Positions 35,245 through 46,509 are shown, numbered from the stretch's first letter. The stretch: DNA of 64,000 bases from Wyeomyia smithii (GCF_029784165.1 NC_073695.1:162350261-162414260); one strand, 5' to 3'. The notes: generated by a model from the sequence alone, not told the origin. Made by a program: numbers and translations.

Positions 35245-35330
35245 GGGAGCTTCGTAGCCGCAAGGTTACAGAGTTCGCTTTGATAAGCGGGTGGTCATGG
35301 GTTCGAATCTTAGTAGGATCAGGTCATTTG
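35245..35330 (+). mobile_element. tRNA-derived SINE head
   Basis: GGGAGCTTCGTAGCCGCAAGG includes an A-box-like stretch near 35255, and GGGTTCGAATCTTA at 35299-35312 is a B box; the spacing suits an internal pol III promoter. The acceptor stem does not close well, so this is SINE-like and not a tRNA gene. Confidence 0.7.
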
Positions 35331-35399
35331 GTTGTCAAAGGACTTTAAAATGGGTTTATTATCAGGCTCTCCACTACATACCCTTCCTTCAAGCTCTTT

Positions 35400-35880
35400 C
35401 AACAAAAATTAGTCCCTCTTATAATGAAACTGGTCTGAGTCTGAGTAATAGTTCTCTTCAGGGAATTGTAATAATGGCTCGGACTTGGCTGGAGGAACGA
35501 GGTTTCAATAAGACTCCTTCCTCTTGACAAAATATAAGTCCTAGTTATAATAAAACTGACCAGAGGTAAAGCATAAAGTGCCTCTTCAGGGAATTGTGAT
35601 TGTGACGCGGTGTTGGTAGGAAGAACGAGGTTTCAATAAGAGTCCTTCCTCTTGAAAAAATAAGTCCTTCTTATAATAAATCAAATCTCAGGAATATTCA
35701 TCCTTTCCAGGCAATTGTAATTGGCGATATTGGCACGGGGAACAAGGTTTCGACAAGACTCTTTCTTTTCGACATAATAAGTCCCTGTTAGAATTAACCT
35801 GGCCAGAAACGAACGTTAGGTGTAGTCTCACTCCAGGGAATTGTAATTTGGCGATGTTGCTAGGATAGAAAGAGGCTCGG
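35400..35880. repeat. ~125-bp tandem units following the SINE head
   Basis: Four units anchored by CAGGGAATTGTAAT at 35459, 35587, 35708 and 35834 (spacing 128, 121, 126). Each also holds AACRAGGTTTCRAYAAGA and AATAAGTCC. The array begins directly after the SINE head. Confidence 0.85.
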
Positions 35881-36266
35881 TATAGAAGAACAGTAAGCTT
35901 GAAACGAAAGGGTACAACTCTCACACACAAGCACGGATATGAATTAAAAAGCGTATCATTCACTTCAATAGTGATACTGCCAATATTATGAAGTGCGGGG
36001 TACAGAAAACACCTGGGCAATATCACAATAGATCAAAATTTTAAATTTTTTGTTTCTCATTTTACCATTACCAAATTTTGACAGGTTGTAGTAAACATAG
36101 TTATCTTCAACGGGTAAAATTTTTTTTTTAAAAAGGTACTTTTTGAAATATTTAATATTTTGTAACAATCTGTAAAATTTGGAACCGAGAAAAGCATTTT
36201 TTTTACAGTGTATAGCCGAAGACCTTATTTTAATAAAACAAACCGTTTTCCATATATAGAATATAT
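35881..36266. other. No gene seen
   Basis: AT-rich spacer without a supported feature. Confidence 0.4.
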
Positions 36267-36268
36267 TA

Positions 36269-36851
36269 TAGACTGTTCCGAAAATTATAAATACATCTTC
36301 TTTCTTGAATAAAACAAAAAATACAAGATTTTTCGGGTCATTTTATTCTGAAATATAGATAATAAGTGTTTTCTTTCCAGTTTCAATTCAAGTTGGGATT
36401 ATTTTTTGTAGGATACGCGAGTTCTCTAACTTTTCTCTTAACTCTACTCATAAGCTTCTGCACGCCGCTTGTAGTATTCCTTAACCTTTTTGTCCATTGT
36501 GGGATCAACAGGCCCCGGTTTTCTACCACGTCTTGGGGCGTCAGTAAATGTGCACTCTTCACAATACTGCCGCAATGCGGTTTGAACTGCTCCGACACTT
36601 ATACCTTCTTTTCTGGCTAATTTTCTTATAGAAAGACCACTCACGGTGCCCCATTTGTGCACAATTCGCTTTCTTTGCTCGGGAGAAAGGCCACGCATTT
36701 TCAAAATTTCGCACTAAATGTTAGAAAAAATGACAGCATCTGTTTCTTTTGGATGTAAACAACAGGACGCAGCCAACGTTTGGTTGAATACTGCACGTTA
36801 TTTGAAATGACGGTTGATCGTAAGTGTATTTATAATTATCGGAACGGTCTA
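36269..36851 (-). mobile_element. Internally deleted Tc1-like transposon
   Basis: The ends TAGACTGTTCCGAAAATTATA and the inverted TAGACCGTTCCGATAATTATA are flanked by TA on both sides. At 583 bp it is too short for a full transposase gene, but it keeps the N-terminal coding part (36444-36704). Confidence 0.85.
36444..36704 (-). pseudogene. Tc1-like transposase N-terminal HTH fragment
   Basis: Eighty-six codons encode a helix-turn-helix region: LSPEQRKRIVHKWG, SIRKLARKEGISVGAVQTALRQY, then a basic GRKPGP segment and a second helix set. This is the paired-like DNA-binding part of Tc1/mariner transposases, which recognises the terminal repeats. The catalytic domain is absent and the frame ends at TAA. 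It is open from ATG, so a DNA-binding-only protein is conceivable. Confidence 0.78.
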
Positions 36852-38522
36852 TATTCATCAGCTACATTTTTGGATAGGTTCTTTTGACCCGATGAACGGG
36901 GGGGATGAACGGGCAAGAATCCCGTAATTGAAGCTGTTTGACAGCGAAAATGTTCATCATGATTCGATGACATTAGCCAAATGGAATCATATGACAATGT
37001 AACTGTTTGAATCGAAATGATTGCGCGAAATATTTAATTTTTCTTCCATGCTTCGAAAATATAGAGTTCTACTCGATGGAAAATGTATGGAGTTTGACAG
37101 CCACAAAAGCCCCCTGGGCAACACTATGAACAGGGTTGCCACATTTATTTCTGTATTTTTGCTCGAAAATATCTGTATATCTGTTTCACGGGCTAAAAAT
37201 TTGTATAAAAAAATCTGTATCGAGCAAACTAAGTATGTTGGATAAAAAACTTCTTTCTTCAAGAATTTATTGAAACAAATCACCATTTTTTGCTTTAGCC
37301 TAATTTTTTATTGGTACCAAACTTATAATCAGGGGATAATCAAATGTAGTAACTAAACACGATATTGCTCATTTTTCTTTACGTGATGTTCATGCATGTT
37401 TTTATTAATTTAATTTTAGTAGCTCCTGCTTGGTTAGCTACGTAGCTTTTCACTTTTAAAATTGAGCTCATAAGCTAAGGGGCTTATTTATGGCTTTAGA
37501 CTTGCTGCAATTCTATATTGAAAATATGCGTTCTACACAAGCCGAAGAATGTGGAATTATTGAAAAAAATCGCACAAATGATCTCGGAACGGAACGGAAA
37601 CATGAATTTACCATTTGGCACTGTGGCGTCCAACTACTTAGACCAAGTTAGGTCATCTGTTTCAACAAATCTTCCGGTCAAAAAGTTTATTCTTAGCGAG
37701 CAAAGTTCGCTATCCATGTCTTGTCGATCAGTTACTGTTGCGAATATGGGAAATATAGTCATTTAAATTTTCCAATTCCACGAATGTTTTAGGATTAATA
37801 AAGCTACCGTTTTTACAACAGTATCGATGAAATCGAATAGCTTTGCAATTTGTTTCACGAATTTTAAATAGAAATCCTGTCAAATATTCCGAAACGTCAT
37901 TTTCCGCCTTCGTCCAAACCTCATCCCTCTTCTTCTGCAACAATACCAACATAAACAGCATCAGGTTTTTCACAGAAGCTCGAAAGTCGGTGAATCGAAT
38001 TTAACATTTCAAGAAATTGATTTCGGTTCGAATAGCAAAAAATTCTGTAAAATCTGTATTTTGACAATATTCTATAATTCTGTAATAAGAGATCAGAGTA
38101 ACCATGAACGCGAACGGACGGTTTTTTTTCTGTCAGTTTGGATATTAAATTTTTTTAGAAAAAAGTGGTATAAATGCCGTTTTCATTGGTGGATTGTTTA
38201 GTTTGTTCCTGCCCGGAGTTGTGGTTAATTAAGATCTTAAAATAGAGAAACAAAGTTTGATGCGGTCATTTTTGTTTCTCTGGTCAGTGATGATTCATGG
38301 GAGTAGCGTGCAACGCGTTTCTAATCGCTAAGTTTTCTGAATTATTGCGTGTGAAAACAGTGAAATAAACATGAAAAATTGGTGTTAAATACGTTAATTG
38401 GCCTTGATTATTCTCGAATGTGCGTTTCGTGGAGAAAAAAATGGCTTCGTTGGAGTTGACCGGCGGGAAAATCATGGGCGCAACTATGGGGGGGCTACAC
38501 GTGTTTAGCCCCCCCTAGAATT

Positions 38523-39022
38523 NNNNNNNNNNNNNNNNNNNNNNNNNNNNNNNNNNNNNNNNNNNNNNNNNNNNNNNNNNNNNNNNNNNNNNNNNNNNNN
38601 NNNNNNNNNNNNNNNNNNNNNNNNNNNNNNNNNNNNNNNNNNNNNNNNNNNNNNNNNNNNNNNNNNNNNNNNNNNNNNNNNNNNNNNNNNNNNNNNNNNN
38701 NNNNNNNNNNNNNNNNNNNNNNNNNNNNNNNNNNNNNNNNNNNNNNNNNNNNNNNNNNNNNNNNNNNNNNNNNNNNNNNNNNNNNNNNNNNNNNNNNNNN
38801 NNNNNNNNNNNNNNNNNNNNNNNNNNNNNNNNNNNNNNNNNNNNNNNNNNNNNNNNNNNNNNNNNNNNNNNNNNNNNNNNNNNNNNNNNNNNNNNNNNNN
38901 NNNNNNNNNNNNNNNNNNNNNNNNNNNNNNNNNNNNNNNNNNNNNNNNNNNNNNNNNNNNNNNNNNNNNNNNNNNNNNNNNNNNNNNNNNNNNNNNNNNN
39001 NNNNNNNNNNNNNNNNNNNNNN
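38523..39022. other. Assembly gap, 500 N
   Basis: Exactly 500 N, a conventional placeholder length, so the true distance is unknown. The minus-strand ORF reported through it is meaningless. Confidence 1.
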
Positions 39023-39268
<246 letters not shown>

Positions 39269-39369
39269 TCCATGCTACTTATCAGAGCATCAAAATCAAC
39301 ACAAATTGAGATGTCATTCATTGGCTAAAAACTAGTTCTGCACCCAGGATCGATTCTCAACCCTTGCTC

Positions 39370-40600
39370 TCTTACTCACCTTACCAGTCAGAGGAGAGCT
39401 GTAGTAGCTCGTGCTGTATCAAGAAGTCGCCAGCTTACTCGGTTTTGGGCTGTGTTTCACCAGTTTCCCAGACGTCTCATCACTCGCAAGTCTCTTTCGA
39501 TATGGTCGAGCCATCATGCACGCTGCGCCCCTTAATTTCTTGTGCCGGTAGGGTTGCTGAAGAGAAGTGATTTCACATGGTTGTCGTCCGGCATTCTTAC
39601 GATGTGACCGGCCTACCGCAACCTATTGTCTTTCGGCAGGTGTGCAATGGGGTTCTTTCCAAGCAGCGCTTGTATCTCATGGTTCATGCGCTGTAGCTAT
39701 TATCCGTCGTCCGCTTGTGCTCCACCGTAGATAGTCACCTTCTGTTCGCCGATAGGCACCTTCTGTTCGAAAATATCAAAAGGACTTCCGTAGAGGACTG
39801 TCGGTTATCAGGGTTTTGTAGTTTTTTTATCGAAGTGGTCTTGTCCGATCATCACCGTGATTGGTGCGTACGTTTGTAATGTCTGAGAAGAACGGGCCAT
39901 CGTTGAGAACGTGGTCAATTTGTTTCGCTGTACGTTGGTCGAGGAAAGAAGGGACTTTGGACTGCTAATCCGCAGGGAGCTGCGAAGTTGGTGCATAGCA
40001 GGCTGTGCGGGCCGATAACCGGTTTATATAAGTCTATCCTTCCGTTCATGTCCCCAACGAAGATCTTGATATCTCTACGCGAGCAGCTATCGTACAGTTT
40101 CTCCAGCTGTGCGTAGAACGCTTTTTTCCCTGCATCAGGTCTTACTTCGTGAGGGCAGTGCACATTGGGAATAGTGTAGTTGTGGAACCGGCCTTCAATT
40201 CTCAACAAACACAACCTGTCGCTGATTGCCTGCCGCTTTGGTGGTACAGTGCCTTGCGGCCACAAATCCACCGTACCTTCTCTCCTTTCAGGCAAAGCTC
40301 CTGGAGCGCAACGATGTCGAAGTGGCGGGGTTCTAGCTGATCCAGCAGAATCCGGTCGACAACCGGGTCGTTAAGCGATCTACTGTTACATGTATTGAGC
40401 TTCTAATCGTCGTCCTTATTTCGTCGGCTGGGTCATTGCCGATTGTTCCGGTTCGTTTTGAATTCTTGATTCTCCGTAGTATGTTTATTTTAGTATGCTG
40501 CCTTACTAGGGCTGCGATGCCTAGTCTCGCGACGGAGCTGCCGCCATGGATGTAGCTGGCGAGACACCGCATTTGATAGTTCAACCGTCCGGTCCGGATC
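39370..40600 (-). pseudogene. RTE-clade ORF2 remnant lacking RT
   Basis: On the minus strand, 40380-39900 encodes an RTE-type endonuclease: HFDIVALQEL (metal-binding Glu), LCLLRIEGRFHNYTIPNVHCPHE and DIKIFVGDMNGR (catalytic Asp/Asn), with frameshifts. From about 39720 to 39370 comes the C-terminal end of the same protein type (LGKNPIAHLP, AGH, PVGTRR-like and VMRRLGNW segments) read over several frames. The whole RT between them, normally several hundred residues, is missing. The upstream GC-rich stretch to 40780 may be its 5' region. Confidence 0.75.
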
Positions 40601-41060
40601 AGTCGCTGTTTGAGCCGCCCCTAGCCTGTGGGGTAGACGCGCAGACAAGCTGCTCTCTAAGGAGAACAACTACCCCACCGGTTCACCGGTTTTTCCTTGG
40701 TTGCTCGTATCCCAGTAGGTACCACGTGGAGGTAGGAATAGGGCATTAAGCCTTGAACCACACTGGGGTCTTTTTTATTCTAACTAGTACGGGTGAACTG
40801 TTAAAAAGCACTGCCCAGCCGTTTACCAAATCTAGCTCTCCTAAATATCGAATCATTGTTGCTGAAAGAGCTTGGCGTTGACGATGTGTTCAAGATATTC
40901 AGTACATCATCGGAGATTCTATCCCGAAGTGATTTTTTCTGCTTCTACGATACTATTTTAAGCGTTATTCAATAAGCATATTCAAACTCTTTTTTCTCTT
41001 TTTAAAATGGCATACATGAAAACTAGCCCCCCCTAGAAATTTTCCTTAGTTGCGCCCATG
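40601..41060. other. RTE 5' region and hAT right end
   Basis: The GC-rich 40601-40780 resembles a non-LTR leader. 40780-40996 has no feature; the hAT subterminal block begins at about 41015. Confidence 0.4.
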
Positions 41061-41068
41061 GGGAAAAT

Positions 41069-41648
41069 AACTGACAGAAGATAACAGTACTCACGGGACA
41101 CAGATGAAGCAGGATAAATCTTTTGCCGGATTATTGAGGTCATGGAATTTCCTTAATGCATATTTCTGTTAATAAGCTAAGTATATTTTTTCCTTAGTAC
41201 TGAAAAATCAGTTCAAAGTTTCATTCGCGATAGACGTTTGCTTGTGTGTTCAATTGTTTCTTCTTCGTTCGATTGCTTGGTTAAATTGTTCGATAGTATG
41301 TGTGTTGGCGTTGTTCGAGTGGTTTTCGGTGAATACGATATATCATATATGGTACGTTGGCTGCTTGTTTCCATGTCTCTGGTACGTGGTTTATTCATGT
41401 CGGTAGAGAACCTAGTACATGGATAATTCTTCCTCTCAGTACCACGGGGGGCTAGAAACATAACAACAAAAATCTTTTTTTTTGTTTTTATTTGGTGTAG
41501 ACCAGTGTCCCGGGTTGCCAGCTATGCAGATTGATTAATCAAAAGACTACAATCTTAAATCTGATGACTTTTGTTGGGCTCGTTTCATGATTAGTTCGGC
41601 TTTTGAAAAATGAGCTATAAATGCATGACACTCTTACAAAACAAAATA
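41069..41648. other. Body of the retroposed insert; no gene seen
   Basis: The continuation of the 38088-49241 insert. ORFs of 62-82 codons overlap on opposite strands with no motifs. Confidence 0.4.
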
Positions 41649-41653
41649 GGCAG

Positions 41654-41893
41654 TGTTGGGTCGGTTCGATTGGGAGAGATAATTATTTGCTGCCGCTCGC
41701 TACGCTGGTTAGGATCCAAGTGCCCGAGTCGTTGTTGCGCGCTCTTTTACCATCACGTAGGTTGACTGCTCACGCTGTCACACACACAGTTAGACAAATA
41801 AATCGCAATTCGGACCAGGGCTAATTAGGTGGATTCTACAAATCAACACTGATACGAATCTTCATATCAATATTAAACAGTTGGATCTCTACA
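41654..41893 (-). repeat. 3' LTR of Ty3/gypsy element 1
   Basis: 240 bp, bounded by TGTTGGG on the plus strand and CTCTACA at its other edge. Pairs with 47142-47381. Confidence 0.95.
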
Positions 41894-41909
41894 TCTTTCT
41901 CCTTCTCAA
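41894..41909 (-). promoter_or_regulatory. Polypurine tract of Ty3/gypsy element 1
   Basis: The minus strand reads GAGAAGGAGAAAGA directly before the 3' LTR, the expected plus-strand DNA primer. Confidence 0.8.
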
Positions 41910-42087
41910 AAAAAAAAAAAATGCTCGTCAAAAAAAAAAAGTGGATACCCGACAAATTTTCCAACAAATGTTTATTTTTTTCTTAGTGATGTGTCAAATG
42001 AATATGATAATAATAATAATTATATAAAAAAATCCATGTATTACAGAAATTTGGCTGGAATTTTCTTCTCCCTTACTGGACGCTTTA

Positions 42088-45000
42088 CTATGGTTCTTGT
42101 GCATCGTGTTTGTCCGTCTGTTTATGCTTCGTGGATCGGGGTATCGGAGACGCCTTGCGTGAGTCATTGACTTCTGGAAATTCGTTTTGCACATCAGAAG
42201 CTTGATCCTCCGATTCATCATTTTTACCGGACGATGGAAATTTCCGCAAATGTGTTACTGGACGGCGATAAATGACTCCTTCTTCATTAGAAACGACAGT
42301 ATCACTACCATTTCTCTTAAGGACGGTGAATTTCTCGAGTCGAAACTTCGGTTCAAGCTTTCCTGTTTCGTAGTTTCGAAGTATCACAGAATCACCCACT
42401 TCAATGTCGGAAGACTTAGCATGCCTGCGCTTGTCCGCGTAATGTTTTCCCAGCATTTTCTTCATCGCGTCGCGTTCTCGTACCTCTGCATCTCTACACC
42501 AGTGTGGGTCCGTTCTCAACGAAGGCAAAAGGTCCTTGACTGGTCGTCCGGTCATCAGTTCCAGTGGAGCTTTTTCGGTTACTGAGTGTGGTGTAGTGTT
42601 GTACATGTACACGTAATCCTGAATCGCCTTTCGCCAACCGCAATTTGTGGCCTTAGCAATACGCAGCGTCCGGAGGATCCCCTGGTTTTGCCTCTCGACT
42701 AGGCCGTTCATTTGGGGCCAGTAAGGAATGGTACGTATTAGCTTGATGTTTTTTCCTTTACAATATTCAGCGAACGCTTCGCTGGCAAACGGAGGACCAT
42801 TATCGCAGCGCACAGTTTCAGAGTAAGTTTGTTCTCGGAAAACTTCCTCCAAAGCCTCAATTGTCTTTGCTGCGGTTGTTGACTTCATTTCTAGAACTCT
42901 CAAAAACCGGCTATAGTAGTCAACGACAACTAAAAACGTAGCACAGTCTTTGGCCGAGAAAAAATCAATCCCGATTTCTTGCCATGATCTTTCTGGCATC
43001 TCCTTGCGAATAAGTGGCTCAGGGGGGTATTGCCTACTAACAACGGCACATCCAGCACACTCTTGAACCACGTTAGTCACATCCCGATCCATGCATGGCC
43101 ACCAAATCTTCTCTCTTATGTTTCTTCGCATCGCAATAACTCCAGGGTGTCCTCGATGTGCAATATGCAACGCCCTCTGACGAAATTTTGTTGGAAGGAC
43201 AATCCTGTCATCTCTAACGACAATACCTTCAATCACTGCGAGTTCCTTTTCGATAGCCTGGTATCTAAAAAGCTCTGGAGGCCAATCTTGGGTTTCCAAC
43301 GCTTTCGTGACTGATACTAGTGTTTCATCTGCAATAGTCGCCTGTCTCATCTCTTTCAACGTGATCGCTAGGGGTGCTTCTCCCACTGTAAATAGGAAAT
43401 GATCTGTATGCTCTTCGAAAGGCTTTCCAGTGTCAACAACCAAACGAGATAGCACATCAGAAATGTTAGAGGGTCCAGGAACGTACTTAATCTCAAAGTC
43501 GTAGGGTTGCAATCGCAATGCCCACCCTTCTGCTCTTGAACATGTCCGTTTCCCATCGCGATGCTTGTCTCCGTATATATATTCGAGGGCCTTATGATCA
43601 GTGAATATGGTGAACCGGAGGCCAAAGAGGTAAAGGTAAAACTTTTTCACCGCCCAGACAACGGCCAATGCCTCCCGTTGTGTTTGGGGATAGACTCTCT
43701 CTGCCCTAGTAAGACCTTTCGAGGCGAAGCATATGATCCTTGGTACATTATTCTTATCTCTTTGGGCTAGCACAGCACCCAGCCCAACAGGAGAAGCGTC
43801 GACGTACACCTCGGTACTATCGTTTGCGTCAAAAAATCCTAATTTGCGAACGTTGTTGCAGAGCTCATTTCTCAAATCATTGAAGCTATGCAATTGGTCC
43901 TCACCAAATGCATCTACTTCACCACGAAGGTACTGCCTTAACCATTCCGTCCTCGAAGAAAGATTTGGAATAAACTGCCCAACAAAATTAATAAGTCCCA
44001 GAAAGCTGCGAACTTCTTCTTTGGACGATGGCTGACGGAAGTTCCTTATGGCTAGAATCTTGTCAGATGGACTCACTCCGTTTGCACTTACCTCGAAACC
44101 AAGAATCTGCAGTTTTTCGACTCCGAAGATACATTTACTTTTGTTCAGCATAGCATTATTCCTTTCTAACACCATCAATACTTGCTGCAGTCGCGCATCA
44201 TGCTCCTGTTTCGTCCTGCCTGAAACCACGATATCGTCAATATAGACGATCACTCCATCGATACCGGCTAGCATTTCCGTCATAATCCTTTGGAAAATTT
44301 CGGGCGCACATGTTATTCCTAACATCAGACGTTTGAATTGCATCAGGCCCCTTCCGGTCATGAATGTTGTAACGCATCGTGATTCAGGATGAAGCTCCAC
44401 GTGGTGGTACGCAGACGTAATGTCCAGTCTTGAGTAAACTTTGGATCCTCTGAGTTTATTCAGGAAGGTTTCTATGACAGGTAAAGGATAATGCTCTCTC
44501 TGGATGGCCTCATTGGGATGTTTCATATTAATACAAATTCTGACGTCGTCCTTACCCTTTGGAACAATAACCATAGGAGATATCCAGTCTGCTGGGCCTT
44601 CGACTCTTTCAATAACGTCACTGCGGAGCATTTCTTCTATTTTGTCGTCGACCTTTTTCTCTAAAGCAGCAGGAATCCTCAAATAAGCAATCTTTCTTGG
44701 AGGTACTGTAGGGTCGATGAAGAGCTTCACTTGGATACCGGGAAATTTTGGAAATGTTTCATTCGGAGTATTGAGCTCTCTTTTGCAATTTTGATCAATT
44801 TGAAGAACATGGAGTCCTATTTTCAAAACCCGTAACTCTTCCGACGTTCGCTTGCTGAGGAGAGACTTTCGTGCACCCTCGATTTCGGAAAACTCGGCAT
44901 AACTTTTTGGCTTCGTTGGATTTACCGATATCCAGGCTTCGAAAATTGCGATGACGTTCAATGGATCCTGGTTGGCATAAGGGTAAAATTTACGATCACA

Positions 45001-45162
45001 TTGGTACCTCTTTCTAAAAATATTTGCGTCTTTTGCAACTAGTAGTTTCCACACATCTTCCGTGACGGCATTAATAGCAGATCCGGAATCAATAACAAAC
45101 TCTATCGGCACTGTATCGATACGGCATTCTACCGAGTCATTATGTAGGGCATGTGATTCCAC
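42088..45162 (-). CDS. Ty3/gypsy pol polyprotein (1024 codons, open)
   Basis: The frame contains, in order, an aspartic protease (FVIDSGSAINA, DSG at 25-27), reverse transcriptase (LDITSAYHHVE, Asp 247; VYIDDIVV, Asp 309-310), RNase H (VYVDASPVG, Asp 455; QREALAVVW, Glu 497; FTDHKALEY, Asp 522) and integrase (Zn site around HRGHPG and ECAGC; Asp 733, Asp 787, Glu 823, so DD35E). All catalytic residues are present. No ATG lies near the start: the frame opens with GTG immediately after a TAG that is also the AG of a splice acceptor. No chromodomain is seen. The clade is probably mag-like, tentatively. Confidence 0.93.
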   Translation of the reverse strand: MESHALHNDSVECRIDTVPIEFVIDSGSAINAVTEDVWKLLVAKDANIFRKRYQCDRKFYPYANQDPLNVIAIFEAWISVNPTKPKSYAEFSEIEGARKSLLSKRTSEELRVLKIGLHVLQIDQNCKRELNTPNETFPKFPGIQVKLFIDPTVPPRKIAYLRIPAALEKKVDDKIEEMLRSDVIERVEGPADWISPMVIVPKGKDDVRICINMKHPNEAIQREHYPLPVIETFLNKLRGSKVYSRLDITSAYHHVELHPESRCVTTFMTGRGLMQFKRLMLGITCAPEIFQRIMTEMLAGIDGVIVYIDDIVVSGRTKQEHDARLQQVLMVLERNNAMLNKSKCIFGVEKLQILGFEVSANGVSPSDKILAIRNFRQPSSKEEVRSFLGLINFVGQFIPNLSSRTEWLRQYLRGEVDAFGEDQLHSFNDLRNELCNNVRKLGFFDANDSTEVYVDASPVGLGAVLAQRDKNNVPRIICFASKGLTRAERVYPQTQREALAVVWAVKKFYLYLFGLRFTIFTDHKALEYIYGDKHRDGKRTCSRAEGWALRLQPYDFEIKYVPGPSNISDVLSRLVVDTGKPFEEHTDHFLFTVGEAPLAITLKEMRQATIADETLVSVTKALETQDWPPELFRYQAIEKELAVIEGIVVRDDRIVLPTKFRQRALHIAHRGHPGVIAMRRNIREKIWWPCMDRDVTNVVQECAGCAVVSRQYPPEPLIRKEMPERSWQEIGIDFFSAKDCATFLVVVDYYSRFLRVLEMKSTTAAKTIEALEEVFREQTYSETVRCDNGPPFASEAFAEYCKGKNIKLIRTIPYWPQMNGLVERQNQGILRTLRIAKATNCGWRKAIQDYVYMYNTTPHSVTEKAPLELMTGRPVKDLLPSLRTDPHWCRDAEVRERDAMKKMLGKHYADKRRHAKSSDIEVGDSVILRNYETGKLEPKFRLEKFTVLKRNGSDTVVSNEEGVIYRRPVTHLRKFPSSGKNDESEDQASDVQNEFPEVNDSRKASPIPRSTKHKQTDKHDAQEP

Positions 45163-45268
45163 CTAATTTAAAAAAAAGACTCCACTGTTTATTCAAATTC
45201 ACGTTATCATATTTTCAACTGGCAAACAAATTAAAAATGAGCATCTTAAAAGAAACAAATCATTTTAC
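45163..45268 (-). other. Candidate 106-nt intron between gag and pol
   Basis: Minus strand: donor AAG|GTAAAATG, pyrimidine tract of eight or more T, acceptor AAATTAG|GTG. The gag frame runs open up to the donor and hits TGA six bases after it; the pol frame has a stop overlapping the acceptor. Removing the 106 nt joins the two frames at a codon boundary. Splicing is inferred, not shown. Confidence 0.6.
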
Positions 45269-46264
45269 CTTCGCGATGTCGTCAGCAGTCGGTCGGTGAG
45301 GGACTTCTTCCTTCCAGGACTCTGATTCGTTCACTGAGTTTGCCTCTGACCCATCACGGTAATCCGTCCCATGCCTCGATTGACGAGCTCCACGTTGCCC
45401 GGTACGTACACCACACTTTCTAGCGTAGGGACCTCGCTGTCCACAATTGTTGCATTTTGCTCCTCGCGCAAAACATTCTCGAGTGTCTTCAAAGTGACGG
45501 GATGAACCGCATCGATTGCCCTCAGTCCGGAAACGAGTGCTGCTTTGTCTAGACCGTTGACCAATCGACTGCCTAGCGAATCGCTGGTTACCTTCTGTGG
45601 TTCGCTTTGGGCTTGTATTTCGACCTCTAAAACTGTTGGATCTTACGCTGTTGACATTTTCTTCAGCACGAAAAGGCTTTCGTTTGCCTCTTTGCTTCGA
45701 AAGAATTTCACGGTTGATTGCAAAAGTGATTATTTCATCCAAATTCATAATGTTCTCCAACCCTTTATCACGAACTTTTTCATCACGTGCTCCCATCGTG
45801 ATTTGCTACAGGAGCTCGGTCTCCTCGCGTTCCAAGAACTCACATCTAACAGCTTGAGCACGTAGTCGGGGGATATTATTATTAAAAGATTCTTCGCCAT
45901 TTTGGCAAAGCGACCGGAACAGCTCTAGCTCCACTCGTTCGTTGCGCTTGCCTATGAAGAATTTGGTTAGTCTCTTGACGGCATTGTCGTACTCTGGAAA
46001 CTCCAAGGGCATCAGCGGAATCTTCACGGGTTCCGGAATGATCTCTTCCGCCACCGGGCGTAGGTTGAAAAATATGCGCTGCAGCCCTCTTTCTCCCATT
46101 GCAAGCATGGTCACCAACTTTTCATGCTGATCTTCGACGTTTCGTAACTGAAGAACCAGTTCAAAGGCTCGGTGCCATTCCTCCCACTCACGGCGCAAGT
46201 CTTGCGCATCAACTTGGTCGTTGAACGGGTTCAACGGAAAACGGTGTCTGTCATTGTCGTTCAT
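45269..46264 (-). pseudogene. Ty3/gypsy element 1 gag
   Basis: Starts at ATG 46264 and is open except for one TAG (45803-45805) after residue 152, an apparent CAG-to-TAG change. The N-terminal half is a capsid-like helical region (DLRREWEEWHRAFEL, YDNAVKRLTKFFIGKRNERVELELF). The C-terminal half is basic with two degenerate CCHC knuckles: the first lacks its initial Cys (Gly in GNRCGSSRH) and the second has Pro in place of His (CNNCGQRGPYARKC). Gag would form the particle and bind RNA; this copy would make only a truncated capsid part unless the amber codon is read through. Confidence 0.88.
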
Positions 46265-46509
46265 CTGAAATTCATATTGAAAAAATGGACCTAATTATTA
46301 CAAAACACTATTATTACTAATTGGTGTTTCATTGTTCTGTTTTTAGAAAAATCTAATCTAAAATAATATTTTGTCCTATTTTTTTTTTTATTTTATTTGC
46401 ACTCGCTGCCTTCAACCAAATTTACTTTAATACTGCAAATTTTCACAGTCGCTCTTCAATACTGCGAAATTTCACAGCCGCTCACATTTTTTTGCGGACT
46501 CACTCTGAA

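Noticed and set aside
35245..35320. Functional tRNA gene
   Set aside because: It has A- and B-box-like motifs, but the acceptor and anticodon stems do not close and it leads into a repeat array.
42187..44686. Plus-strand ORFs across the pol region
   Set aside because: They are shadows of the 1024-codon minus-strand pol frame.
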